In this document: positions 48,808-56,509 of the stretch, piece by piece
Numbering within the stretch: the first letter of the stretch is position 1
How the letters are laid out: each line of letters begins with the position of its first letter
Source: an uncultured Collinsella sp.
GTDB taxonomy: Bacteria > Actinomycetota > Coriobacteriia > Coriobacteriales > Coriobacteriaceae
NCBI GenBank assembly: GCA_958437935.1
Contig: CAUBPS010000003.1
Location: forward strand, 87,453-151,452
Length of the DNA stretch: 64,000 bases
Direction of reading: 5' to 3'
Position numbers and translations under genes: made by a program
The notes under the pieces: generated by a model
What the model was told of the DNA's origin: nothing
Databases searched by the model: none
The model's input: the letters and a program-made list of their open reading frames with translations, nothing else

Positions 48808-48836
48808 TGTACAATTACGCTTCTTGTTGGTACTAT
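48808..48836 (+). promoter_or_regulatory. Rightward promoter of the Cro-like gene
   Basis: TGTACA (48808-48813) and TACTAT (48831-48836), spacer 17. The -35 is weak. The -10 lies in TTGGTACTATT, which repeats the operator half-site, so the same regulator may act here. Confidence 0.5.
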
Positions 48837-48881
48837 TCGTTTACGGGAACGTAAGCTGCTACAGATTAAGGAGTGTGTGAG

Positions 48882-49193
48882 ATGCAGACCCGATTGAAGG
48901 AAGTTAGGAAGGCAGCAGGCTTTAACCAGCAGACCGCCGCCGAAGAGCTTGGCGTTTCCTTAAGCACCTATAGAAATTGGGAGCAGGGACGCGTGGTCAT
49001 GAACGGAGGCCAGCTGATTTCCGCAGCACAAGCCTTCAATACGACCGTTGATTACATCCTTATGGTTGATGCAGACACGCCACTCGTGACGCAGCAGCAG
49101 GAGGAGCTTGATTCGATTTTTCAGGACTTAAACGACTCGTGCAGAGCCGTCCTTATTGAGGTTGCCAGGTCGTTGGCTACCCACATGCAATAA
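48882..49193 (+). CDS. XRE-family regulator (Cro/CI-like)
   Basis: A 103-residue protein divergent to the 48502 regulator. Helix-turn-helix: KEVRKAAGFNQQTAAEELGV then SLSTYRNWEQGRVVMNGGQL. The C-terminal ~40 residues form an acidic helix (EELDSIFQDLNDSCRAVLIE), possibly for dimerisation. AAGGAG lies eight bases before the ATG at 48882. As the only phage gene besides the recombinase on the plus strand, it may be expressed in the lysogen and hold the leftward promoter shut. Confidence 0.82.
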   Translation: MQTRLKEVRKAAGFNQQTAAEELGVSLSTYRNWEQGRVVMNGGQLISAAQAFNTTVDYILMVDADTPLVTQQQEELDSIFQDLNDSCRAVLIEVARSLATHMQ

Positions 49194-49239
49194 AAAAGAG
49201 CCCCGTCGGCAGCGCTGGTACCGCTATAGCCGACGGGGC
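49192..49239. terminator. Hairpin terminator between the Cro-like and recombinase genes
   Basis: A perfect 11-bp stem (GCCCCGTCGGC and complement) with an 18-base loop. The T-run (TTTTTT) is on the minus strand, so it best stops leftward RNA, such as transcripts from the tRNA-Arg promoter running antisense through the recombinase gene. It may also weaken rightward RNA from the Cro-like gene. Confidence 0.72.
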
Positions 49240-49294
49240 ATCCAACCAGTGCACCCATGCAAACTCAACTTGAAGGAAGGGTGACATACACATT

Positions 49295-50755
49295 ATGCCA
49301 AAGAAGGCAGTGATATACGCGAGGTTCTCGTGCAACAGGCAGCGCGAGGCCTCGATCGAGGACCAGCTGCGCGTCTGCCGCGAGTGGTGCGCGCGCGAGG
49401 GCTACGAGGTCGCGGCGGAGTACTGCGACCGCGCCGTGTCGGGGCGCACCGACGACCGCCCCGAGTTCCAGCGGATGATAGCCAACGCCGGCGAGAGCGA
49501 GATCGCCCTGGTCTACATGATGGACCGCTTCAGCCGCGGCGAGTACGACGCGCCGATATACAAGCGCGAGCTCGCCACGCACGGCGTCAAGCTGGTCTCG
49601 GCACTTGAGGCGATACCCGACAGCCCGGAGGGCATCATCTACGAGAAGCTGCTCGAGGGGCTCGCCGCCTGCGAGTCGAGGAAGACCGCCATCAGGACCA
49701 AGCGCGGAATGGAGGGCAACGCCCTCAAGTGCAAGACCAACGGCGTGCGCATCTTCGGATACCGCAGGAACGAGGATGACGAGTACGAGGTCGACGAGGC
49801 GCAGGCGGCGTGGGTGCGCGAGGCCTTCGCGCTGAGGCTTGAGCGCATGTCCATGAACGCGATAGCGCGCGAGTTCGCTCGGCGCGGTCTCAGGACGCGC
49901 AAGGGCAACCCGTGCGGCCAGGCGATGGTGCAGCAGATGCTGCGCGACCGCAGGTACACGGGAAGGTACGAGTGGGGTGGCATCGTCCGCGAGGGCGGGA
50001 TGCCGGCGATAGTGGACGAGGTGACGTTCATGGAGGTCCAGGGAATCAAGTGCCGCAAGCAGCGCTCGAGCGAGAACTGGGGCGACTTCGCCCTCGCGGG
50101 GACGGCGCTGTGCGCGGAATGCGGCAGGAACCTGCAGGGCGTGAGCGGCAGGGGCCGCAACAACGTGAAGTACGAGTACTACAGCTGCCCGGGGTCGTGC
50201 GTCCGCAACATCAGGCGCGAGGAGCTCGAGGGCTCCATAGCCTCGGCGCTGCGCGGGCTGCTGGGCGACCGCGACGAGGCGCTGCAGATAGCCAACATGG
50301 TAGCGGAGCGCGCGGACACGGCCGAGGTGCGGGCTCGCCGCAGGCAGGCCGAGGACTCGCTCAGGGCCGCGGAGAGGGGGCTGAGGAACATCCTCAACGC
50401 CATCGAGCAGGGAGTGATAGCGCCGGGCGTGAACGAGCGCATAGCCGAGCTCGAGGAGCAGCAGGCGCGCGCGAGGTACGACCTCGAGGCCATCACGGAC
50501 GAGCGGATAGACCCGGAGCGCTTCGCCGACTTCCTGCAGTGCGGGACGGCGCTCGACGACGCGACGCTGCTGAAGGCGTTCGTTTGGCAGGCGGTCGTCT
50601 CGGATGACGAGATACTGGTCACGCTGAACTACGATAAAAAGGGCGAACCCGCCAGATTGGACATCCAGCGGGTTCGAGCAAAATTGGAATGGTGCCCCAT
50701 GTTGGATTCGAACCAACGGCCTTCTGCTCCGGAGGCAGACGCTCTAATCCCCTGA
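49295..50755 (+). CDS. Large serine recombinase (phage integrase) whose frame crosses the attachment site
   Basis: A 486-residue large serine recombinase. The resolvase domain (~1-140) has the nucleophile in IYARFSCNRQREASIEDQ and YMMDRFSRGEYDAPIYKREL. The recombinase domain follows (~150-255, RIFGYRRNEDDEYEVDE). A zinc ribbon is CAECGRNLQGVSG ... YYSCPGSC (~272-300), then a coiled coil (~345-400). The last 18 residues after WCP are encoded by antisense tRNA-Arg sequence (MLDSNQRPSAPEADALIP) and the stop lies inside the tRNA. In circular phage DNA the frame would instead run into 14301-14375. A large serine enzyme at a tRNA 3' end is uncommon; tyrosine integrases usually do this. Confidence 0.92.
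   Translation: MPKKAVIYARFSCNRQREASIEDQLRVCREWCAREGYEVAAEYCDRAVSGRTDDRPEFQRMIANAGESEIALVYMMDRFSRGEYDAPIYKRELATHGVKLVSALEAIPDSPEGIIYEKLLEGLAACESRKTAIRTKRGMEGNALKCKTNGVRIFGYRRNEDDEYEVDEAQAAWVREAFALRLERMSMNAIAREFARRGLRTRKGNPCGQAMVQQMLRDRRYTGRYEWGGIVREGGMPAIVDEVTFMEVQGIKCRKQRSSENWGDFALAGTALCAECGRNLQGVSGRGRNNVKYEYYSCPGSCVRNIRREELEGSIASALRGLLGDRDEALQIANMVAERADTAEVRARRRQAEDSLRAAERGLRNILNAIEQGVIAPGVNERIAELEEQQARARYDLEAITDERIDPERFADFLQCGTALDDATLLKAFVWQAVVSDDEILVTLNYDKKGEPARLDIQRVRAKLEWCPMLDSNQRPSAPEADALIP
50689..50698. repeat. Right prophage attachment core, in the tRNA 3' end
   Basis: Second copy of ATGGTGCCCC. Left of it is phage sequence, right of it the host tRNA-Arg(CCG). The core supplies the tRNA's CCA and four acceptor bases, so the tRNA stays intact after integration. 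Confidence 0.8.
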
Positions 50756-50766
50756 GCTAATAGGGC
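50690..50766 (-). tRNA. tRNA-Arg (anticodon CCG)
   Basis: A 77-base cloverleaf: acceptor GCCCTAT/ATGGGGC, D-stem GCTC/GAGC, anticodon stem TCTGC/GCAGA around CTCCGGA (anticodon CCG, reads CGG), T-stem GTTGG/CCAAC around TTCGAAT, then A and CCA. It is the integration target. Its promoter is at 50778-50807; its natural terminator now lies at 14245-14280. Confidence 0.95.
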
Positions 50767-50777
50767 CAACGTTTGGC

Positions 50778-50807
50778 ATTATACCCAAGTGCACCACGGG
50801 CTATCAA
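50778..50807 (-). promoter_or_regulatory. Promoter of tRNA-Arg(CCG)
   Basis: TTGATA (50802-50807), 18 bases, TATAAT (50778-50783), ending 12 bases before the tRNA. A perfect -10 and near-perfect -35. Confidence 0.8.
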
Positions 50808-50897
50808 AATAAAAGAAAAAGCTTTGCAATTCCGAGGAAGACGCGGCGCAACGGCCCACTTTAGAAGGCAAAAGCGAGTCAGATAGTATAAACTCTC

Positions 50898-50960
50898 ATG
50901 CACCATATATACACGGCTCGCGATGCGGGCCGTTTTTGCAAAAGTTATCCATCGAGGTGA
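50898..50960 (+). CDS. Possible leader peptide before the aromatic operon
   Basis: ATG followed by 19 sense codons (MHHIYTARDAGRF then CKSYPSR) and TGA, overlapping the hairpin at 50913-50937. Two Tyr and one Phe codon are present. A TATAAA at 50887-50892 would put the transcription start almost at the ATG. There is no ribosome site, so this is speculative. Confidence 0.2.
   Translation: MHHIYTARDAGRFCKSYPSR
50913..50937 (+). terminator. Terminator-like hairpin in front of the DAHP synthase gene
   Basis: A 9-bp stem (ACGGCTCGC/GCGGGCCGT, one T-G pair) with a 3-base loop followed by TTTTT, ending 33 bases before the start of the aromatic operon and downstream of a possible -10. Either the end of unseen upstream RNA or an attenuator of the operon. 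Confidence 0.65.
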
Positions 50961-50970
50961 GAGGCACACC

Positions 50971-51993
50971 ATGATTGCAATTTTAAAGCAGAGCGCCAGC
51001 GACGAGGCCGTCGGCCATATCGTCAGCTGGATTGAGAAAAAGGGCCTGAAGACCGATGTCTCGCGCGGCGAGAATGAGACGATTATCGGCCTGGTGGGCG
51101 ATACGACCAAGATCGACCCGTTCCTGCTCGAGTCCATGGATGTCGTCGAGCGCGTGCAGCGCGTCTCCGAGCCGTTCAAGCGCGCCAACCGCAAGTTCCA
51201 CCCCGAGGACTCCGTCATCGACTGCGGTCACGGCGTCAAGATCGGCGGCGACCAGTTCCAGGTCATCGCCGGTCCCTGCTCCGTCGAGGGCGAGAACCTC
51301 ATCCGCATCGCACGCCGCGTGAAGGCCGCCGGCGCCACGATGCTGCGCGGCGGTGCCTACAAGCCCCGCACCTCCCCCTACGCCTACCAGGGCATGGGCC
51401 CCGCCGGCCTCGACCTGCTGTGCGAGGCGTCTGCCGAGCTCGACATGCCGATCGTCACCGAGATCATGGATCCACGCGACGTGCAGGTCTTCTTGGACAA
51501 GAAGATTGACGTCATGCAGATCGGCGCCCGCAACGCCCAGAACTTCCCCCTGCTCAAGGAGGTCGGCAAGACCCAAACCCCGATTCTGCTCAAGCGCGGC
51601 ATGTCCGGCACGATCGACGAGCTGCTTATGGCAGCCGAGTACATCATGAGCGAGGGCAACGACAACGTCATCCTGTGCGAGCGCGGTATCCGCACCTTCG
51701 AGACCCGCACCCGCAACACCTTCGACCTTAACGCCGTGCCGGTGCTGCACCACCTGTCGCACCTGCCCGTCGTCGCCGACCCCAGCCACGCCACCGGCTA
51801 CACCCGCTACGTCGAGCCCATGGCGCTCGCCGCGACCGCCTGCGGTGCCAACGGCCTGGAGATCGAGGTCCACGACGAGCCGAGCCGCGCCTGGTCCGAC
51901 GGCGCCCAGGCCCTCACCCCCGATCAGTTCGACGACACCATGCGCCGCATCCGAGCCATCCGCGAGGTTGTCTGCCAAGAGACCATGGAGTAG
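50971..51993 (+). CDS. aroF: 3-deoxy-7-phosphoheptulonate (DAHP) synthase, type I-beta
   Basis: A 340-residue enzyme joining phosphoenolpyruvate and erythrose 4-phosphate, the first shikimate step. An N-terminal ferredoxin-like regulatory domain (~1-70; IAILKQSASDEAVGHIVSWI) precedes the barrel. Barrel motifs include FQVIAGPCSVEG, GGAYKPRTSPYAYQG, QIGARNAQNFPLLKEVG, ILLKRG and VVADPSHATG. The fused N-terminal domain is where Phe or Tyr inhibits related enzymes. GAGGTGAGAGG lies before the ATG. First gene of the aromatic operon. Confidence 0.95.
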   Translation: MIAILKQSASDEAVGHIVSWIEKKGLKTDVSRGENETIIGLVGDTTKIDPFLLESMDVVERVQRVSEPFKRANRKFHPEDSVIDCGHGVKIGGDQFQVIAGPCSVEGENLIRIARRVKAAGATMLRGGAYKPRTSPYAYQGMGPAGLDLLCEASAELDMPIVTEIMDPRDVQVFLDKKIDVMQIGARNAQNFPLLKEVGKTQTPILLKRGMSGTIDELLMAAEYIMSEGNDNVILCERGIRTFETRTRNTFDLNAVPVLHHLSHLPVVADPSHATGYTRYVEPMALAATACGANGLEIEVHDEPSRAWSDGAQALTPDQFDDTMRRIRAIREVVCQETME

Positions 51994-51996
51994 CCC

Positions 51997-52911
51997 ATGG
52001 GTACGGTGAGAAACGCGCGCGTTAACCAGGGCGGCCCCAAGTGCGCCGGCATCGTCGGCCTTGGCCTCATCGGCGGTAGCTTTGCCCGCGGCTATGCACA
52101 GGCGGGCGTCCGCGTGCTGGCCTGGGACCCCGATGACGATGTCATGACGGCCGCCAGCATGGGCACTGTCGCCGGAGAGCTCAACGACAAGACACTCGGC
52201 GAATGCGACATCATCGTCCTGGCTTGCTACCCCGAGGCATGCATCGAGTGGCTCGAGACGCACGCCAAGGCGCTCGCCGACGCCACCGACACCGACGCCA
52301 TCATGGGCCCCGTGGTGATCGACACGGTGGGCGTCAAGGGCATCGTGTGCGAACGTGCCTTTGAGCTTGCCCGCGAGCACGGCTTTTACTTTGTGGGCGC
52401 GCACCCCATGGCGGGCACCCAGTTCTCGGGCTACGCTAACTCTCGTGCCGACCTGTTCCAGGGCGCCCCGCTGGTGCTCGTACCGCCCGCGGTAGACGAT
52501 GCGCTCAAGCTGGAGCTTTTGGGCCAGGTGCGCGAGATGGTGCGCCCCTTGGGCTTTGGCAAGTTCAGCGTGACCAGCGCCGCCGAGCACGACCGCGTCA
52601 TCGCCTTCACGAGCCAGCTTGCGCACGTGGTATCCAACGCCTACGTCAAAAGCCCCACCGCCCAGGTCCACCACGGCTTTTCGGCCGGTAGCTACCGCGA
52701 TCTCACCCGCGTGGCGCACCTCAACCCACAAATGTGGTCCGAGCTCATGATCGACGACGCCGACGCGCTCGCCTTCGAGATCGACCATCTGATCGAGTCG
52801 CTTGGCGCCTACAGCCGTGCGCTCAAGAACCGCGACCAGCGCTATCTGGAGAATCTCCTTGCCGAGGGCGACCGCATTAAGCGCGCGCTCGACGACGAGG
52901 CCTCCCACTAG
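51997..52911 (+). CDS. tyrA: Prephenate dehydrogenase
   Basis: A 304-residue NAD(P)-dependent enzyme converting prephenate to 4-hydroxyphenylpyruvate, the Tyr branch. The Rossmann motif is GIVGLGLIGGSFARGYAQAG (~11-30). HPMAGTQFSGYANS carries the catalytic His region, and the helical C-terminal domain has a conserved HDRVIAFTSQLAHVVSNAYV. No ACT domain is present, so feedback must act elsewhere. It starts three bases after aroF. Confidence 0.93.
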   Translation: MGTVRNARVNQGGPKCAGIVGLGLIGGSFARGYAQAGVRVLAWDPDDDVMTAASMGTVAGELNDKTLGECDIIVLACYPEACIEWLETHAKALADATDTDAIMGPVVIDTVGVKGIVCERAFELAREHGFYFVGAHPMAGTQFSGYANSRADLFQGAPLVLVPPAVDDALKLELLGQVREMVRPLGFGKFSVTSAAEHDRVIAFTSQLAHVVSNAYVKSPTAQVHHGFSAGSYRDLTRVAHLNPQMWSELMIDDADALAFEIDHLIESLGAYSRALKNRDQRYLENLLAEGDRIKRALDDEASH

Positions 52912-52947
52912 ACCACCTATCACGCCAGGTCGAAAGGACCGAAGCTT

Positions 52948-54054
52948 ATGGCGATTACCATCGATATCGACACTGCACGCCCCTACCAGGTGCATGTTGG
53001 CACGTTTTTGCTGGAGCAGGCGGGACCGCTCGTGCGCGCCACTGCCGGCGGCACCAAGGCCGTCATCGTGACGGACACCAACGTGGGCCCGCTCTACCAG
53101 ATGCCCGTTAAGCAGAGCCTGGAGGCGTCAGGCTACGAAGTGAGCATCTGCACCTTCGAGGCCGGCGAGGCCCATAAGCGCGCCGAAACCTATGTTGCCA
53201 TTTTGGAGTTTGTGGCCGAGCACGAGCTTTCGCGCTCCGACGTGATCGTGGCACTCGGGGGCGGCGTCGTGGGCGATGTGGCGGGCTTTGTGGCCGCGAC
53301 CTACATGCGCGGCTGCAAGTTTGTGCAGATCCCGACGAGCCTGCTCGCCATGGTGGATTCGTCGGTGGGCGGCAAGACCGCCATCGACCTTGCTGCCGGC
53401 AAGAACTTGGCCGGCGCCTTTTGGCAGCCGAGCGTGGTTATCGCCGACGTGGGGTGCCTGGCCACCCTCACGCCCGAGCAGTTCGCTGACGGCTGCGGCG
53501 AGGTCGTCAAGCACGCCGTGATTGCCGATCCGGAGCTTTTCGCCGAGCTGGAGAAGACCCCGCTCACGCTGGAGCTGCTCAACCGCGATGTGGCCCGCGT
53601 AGCACTCATCATCGCCCGCAATATCGACATCAAGCGCGCCGTGGTCGTCGCCGACGAGCGCGAAACCAACCAGCGCAAGTTGCTCAACTTTGGACACAGC
53701 GCCGGACACGCCGTCGAGGCCTGCGAGCACTTTGAGCTCGGACACGGCAACTGTGTGTCGATCGGCATGGGCATCATCACGCGCGCCGCGGCCCTGCACG
53801 GCGTTTGCGATGCTGCACTGCCCGGTCGTATTGAGGAGCTCTGCGCCCGCCATGGTCTCAAGACCCGCTGCGACCTAGATGCCGATGCCGTCTTTGCCGA
53901 GGCGCTCCACGACAAGAAGCGCGCGGGCGACACCATCGACCTGGTGATTCCGCACGGCATTGGCCGCTGCAGCATCGACCGCACGCCGCTTTCCACTTTC
54001 CACGAACTCATTGCCGAAGGCCTCGGCCAGAAGGGAGACGCATCCGCATGCTAG
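52948..54054 (+). CDS. aroB: 3-dehydroquinate synthase
   Basis: A 368-residue enzyme converting DAHP to 3-dehydroquinate with NAD+ and a divalent metal. Motifs: VALGGGVVGDVAGFVAATYM, QIPTSLLAMVDSSVGGKTAI, and metal-binding GEVVKHAVIAD, NFGHSAGHAVE, ELGHGNCVSIGM. Preceded by AAAGGACC. Its end overlaps the aroA start by 7 bases. Confidence 0.96.
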   Translation: MAITIDIDTARPYQVHVGTFLLEQAGPLVRATAGGTKAVIVTDTNVGPLYQMPVKQSLEASGYEVSICTFEAGEAHKRAETYVAILEFVAEHELSRSDVIVALGGGVVGDVAGFVAATYMRGCKFVQIPTSLLAMVDSSVGGKTAIDLAAGKNLAGAFWQPSVVIADVGCLATLTPEQFADGCGEVVKHAVIADPELFAELEKTPLTLELLNRDVARVALIIARNIDIKRAVVVADERETNQRKLLNFGHSAGHAVEACEHFELGHGNCVSIGMGIITRAAALHGVCDAALPGRIEELCARHGLKTRCDLDADAVFAEALHDKKRAGDTIDLVIPHGIGRCSIDRTPLSTFHELIAEGLGQKGDASAC

Positions 54055-55367
54055 CCCGCATCACCCCGTCCCCACTTAAGGGCACCGTTCCCGCCATCGC
54101 GTCCAAGTCGATGGCGCACCGCCTGATCATCTGCGCCGCGCTTGCCAACGGCGAGACGCACGTCACCTGCAACACCACCTGCGCCGACATCGAGGCCACG
54201 GTGCGTTGCCTTACGGCACTCGGCGCCCGCATCGAGACCGTCGAGGACGGCTTCCAGGTCCACCCTACCATGAAGAGTGTTGAGTTTGGCCTGCTCAAGG
54301 CCCTTGCCGGCGGCACGCTTGACTGCGGCGAAAGCGGCTCCACGCTGCGCTTTATGCTGCCCGTCGCCTGCGCGCTGGGTGCGGATGCCACCTTCGTGGG
54401 CCAGGGCCGCCTGGGCGCCCGCCCGCTCTCGCCGCTCTCGGACGAGATCATCGCCGCCGGCTGCGACCTACAGGGTCTGGGCGGTTTTCCGCTCAAGACG
54501 AGCGGACGCATGCGCCCGGGCACCTTTGTGCTGCCGGGCAACGTAAGCTCGCAGTATATCTCCGGCCTGCTGCTGGCAGCCCCGTTGCTCGCCCAGCCCT
54601 CCTGCGTGCAGGTAACGGGCCTCATCGAGAGCCGCCCCTACATCAACCTGACGATCCAGGCCATGAAGGCCTTTGGCGTCGAGGTCAACGTCGAACGTAT
54701 TCCGTCCAAAGACGGCCAGCCCGAGGTCACGAACTTCCGCGTAAGCAGCGGCTCGTACCGCACGCCCGGTAACGTGGCCGTCGAGGGTGACTGGTCCAAC
54801 GCTGCCTTTTGGCTGTGCGCCGGCGCCATCGGCTCCGATCCCATCACCGTCGAGGGTGTGTCCCTGAGCTCGGCCCAGGGCGACCGCAACGTGCTTGCCG
54901 CGCTTTCGCGCTTTGGCGCCCGCATCGTGCGCTCCACCAACGCCGCCACCGTGCAGTCCGACAAGCTCGCCGGCTTTGAGATGAGTGCCCACGACATCCC
55001 CGACCTGGTGCCCGTTATCTCGGCCGTGGCATCGCTGGCGCAAGGCCGCACGTTCATCCGCGATTGCGCCCGCCTGCGCATCAAGGAATCCGACCGTCTG
55101 GCCACTACCACCCGCGAGCTCACCGCACTGGGCGCACAGGTACGCATCGCCGGTGACGACCTCATCATCAAGGGTGTCGACGCCTTTACTGGCGGCGAGG
55201 TCGATTCGCACAACGACCACCGCATCGCCATGATGGCCGCCATCGCCGCGAGCCGCGCCACCGGCGAGGTCGTGATCCACGGCGCCGAGGCCGTCAACAA
55301 GTCCTATCCCGATTTCTTCGACCACTACCGCCTACTGGGCGGCAAGGTCACGCTCGAGGAGGAATAG
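54048..55367 (+). CDS. aroA: EPSP synthase (3-phosphoshikimate 1-carboxyvinyltransferase)
   Basis: A 439-residue enzyme adding enolpyruvate to shikimate 3-phosphate. Shikimate-3-phosphate binding: ASKSMAHRLIICAALANGET (K23 region). The glyphosate-contact loop is DCGESGSTLRFMLPVA, with Gly replaced by Glu-Ser-Gly spacing typical of divergent class II-like forms. RIKESDRLATTTRELTALGA and DSHNDHRIAMMAAIAA are conserved. Tandem between aroB and aroC; ends with GAGGAGGAA, which is the aroC ribosome site. Confidence 0.95.
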   Translation: MLARITPSPLKGTVPAIASKSMAHRLIICAALANGETHVTCNTTCADIEATVRCLTALGARIETVEDGFQVHPTMKSVEFGLLKALAGGTLDCGESGSTLRFMLPVACALGADATFVGQGRLGARPLSPLSDEIIAAGCDLQGLGGFPLKTSGRMRPGTFVLPGNVSSQYISGLLLAAPLLAQPSCVQVTGLIESRPYINLTIQAMKAFGVEVNVERIPSKDGQPEVTNFRVSSGSYRTPGNVAVEGDWSNAAFWLCAGAIGSDPITVEGVSLSSAQGDRNVLAALSRFGARIVRSTNAATVQSDKLAGFEMSAHDIPDLVPVISAVASLAQGRTFIRDCARLRIKESDRLATTTRELTALGAQVRIAGDDLIIKGVDAFTGGEVDSHNDHRIAMMAAIAASRATGEVVIHGAEAVNKSYPDFFDHYRLLGGKVTLEEE

Positions 55368-55368
55368 C

Positions 55369-56466
55369 ATGTCCTCGACCTTTGGCAACGTCTTGCACTT
55401 AAGCATCTTCGGCCAGTCGCACTCCCCCGCTATCGGCTGCTCGCTCGATGGCATTCCGGCAGGTATCGCCGTGGACCAGGAGCAGCTGCAGGCCTTCCTT
55501 GACCGTCGCGCCCCCGGTCGCGACGAGACCGCGACCAAACGTCGCGAGGCCGACGCCGCGCATATCATCGCCGGTGTGGTCGATGGACACACCACCGGCG
55601 CACCCATCGCAGCGATTATTGAGAACACCAACACGCGCTCCAAGGATTACTCCGAGCTGCGCCGCAAGCCCCGTCCCGGACATGCGGACTTCCCTGCGCG
55701 CGTGAAGTATCACAACATGCACGATGTCGCTGGTGGCGGGCATTTTTCCGGCCGCCTAACGGCACCCCTGTGCATCGCCGGCGGCATTGCGCTGCAGGCA
55801 CTCGAGACCCGCGGCATTCAGGTCATGGCGCACGTCGCGCAAATCGGCGGCATCTCCGACCTGCCGATGGACGATATGGTCTATCGCGAGGCCGACCGCA
55901 AGGCGATCCTTACGAACGATCTGCCGTGCATTGACGCCGCCGCAGCCGGCCGCATGCGCGAGGAAATCCTATCCGCGCGCGACGAACTCGACAGCATCGG
56001 CGGCATTGTGGAGTGCGGCATTTACGGGCTTCCCGCGGGCATCGGCGACCCCATGTTCGACGGCATCGAGAACCGCATCGCGCAAATCGCGTTTGGCATT
56101 CCCGCCGTAAAGGGCGTGGAGTTTGGCATGGGCTTTGCCGTGGCCGCCATGCGCGGCAGCGAGAACAACGACCCGTATCGCATCGACGCCGAGACCGACG
56201 AGATCGAGGTCGAGTCCAACAACGCCGGCGGCATTCTGGGCGGCATCTCCACCGGCGCGCCCGTCATGTGGCGCATGGCCGTAAAGCCGACGCCCTCGAT
56301 TGGCCGCGAGCAACAGACGGTGGACATGGACGCTATGGAAAATGCCGAGCTCTCGGTCCACGGCCGCCACGATCCCTGCATCGTCCCCCGAGCCGTCCCC
56401 GTAGCCGAAGCAGCCGCCGCCCTCGCCATCTGGGACGCCCTCCTCGAGGACGCAGGCCAGCGCTAA
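55369..56466 (+). CDS. aroC: Chorismate synthase
   Basis: A 365-residue FMN-dependent enzyme making chorismate from EPSP. Motifs: FGQSHSPAIGCSLDGIPAGI, the RAPGRDETATKRREAD basic loop, SGRLTAPLCIAGGIALQAL and NNAGGILGGISTGAPV. Length is standard. It follows aroA by one base with overlap of its ribosome site and the aroA C-terminal Glu codons. Confidence 0.96.
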   Translation: MSSTFGNVLHLSIFGQSHSPAIGCSLDGIPAGIAVDQEQLQAFLDRRAPGRDETATKRREADAAHIIAGVVDGHTTGAPIAAIIENTNTRSKDYSELRRKPRPGHADFPARVKYHNMHDVAGGGHFSGRLTAPLCIAGGIALQALETRGIQVMAHVAQIGGISDLPMDDMVYREADRKAILTNDLPCIDAAAAGRMREEILSARDELDSIGGIVECGIYGLPAGIGDPMFDGIENRIAQIAFGIPAVKGVEFGMGFAVAAMRGSENNDPYRIDAETDEIEVESNNAGGILGGISTGAPVMWRMAVKPTPSIGREQQTVDMDAMENAELSVHGRHDPCIVPRAVPVAEAAAALAIWDALLEDAGQR

Positions 56467-56509
56467 CTACCCACCCCTCAACATCCCCCGACACGTGAAA
56501 GGGGTCTCT

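Larger units (their letters stand above)
14291..50698. mobile_element. Complete siphovirus-type prophage with a DGR
   Basis: About 36.4 kb bounded by the direct repeat ATGGTGCCCC and inserted at the 3' end of tRNA-Arg(CCG). All modules of a tailed phage are present and apparently intact: integration, lysogeny control, recombination/replication, packaging (HNH, TerS, TerL), head, neck, long tail with tape measure, receptor-binding protein with DGR, amidase and holin. The host genes on both sides are unbroken. Gene order and frameshifted tail chaperones indicate an HK97-like, non-contractile tailed phage with probable cos packaging. Confidence 0.9.

Noticed and set aside
49265..50716. 483-codon minus-strand frame opposite the recombinase
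   Set aside because: Low-complexity Arg/Leu/Ala product; the plus-strand recombinase has catalytic and zinc motifs.
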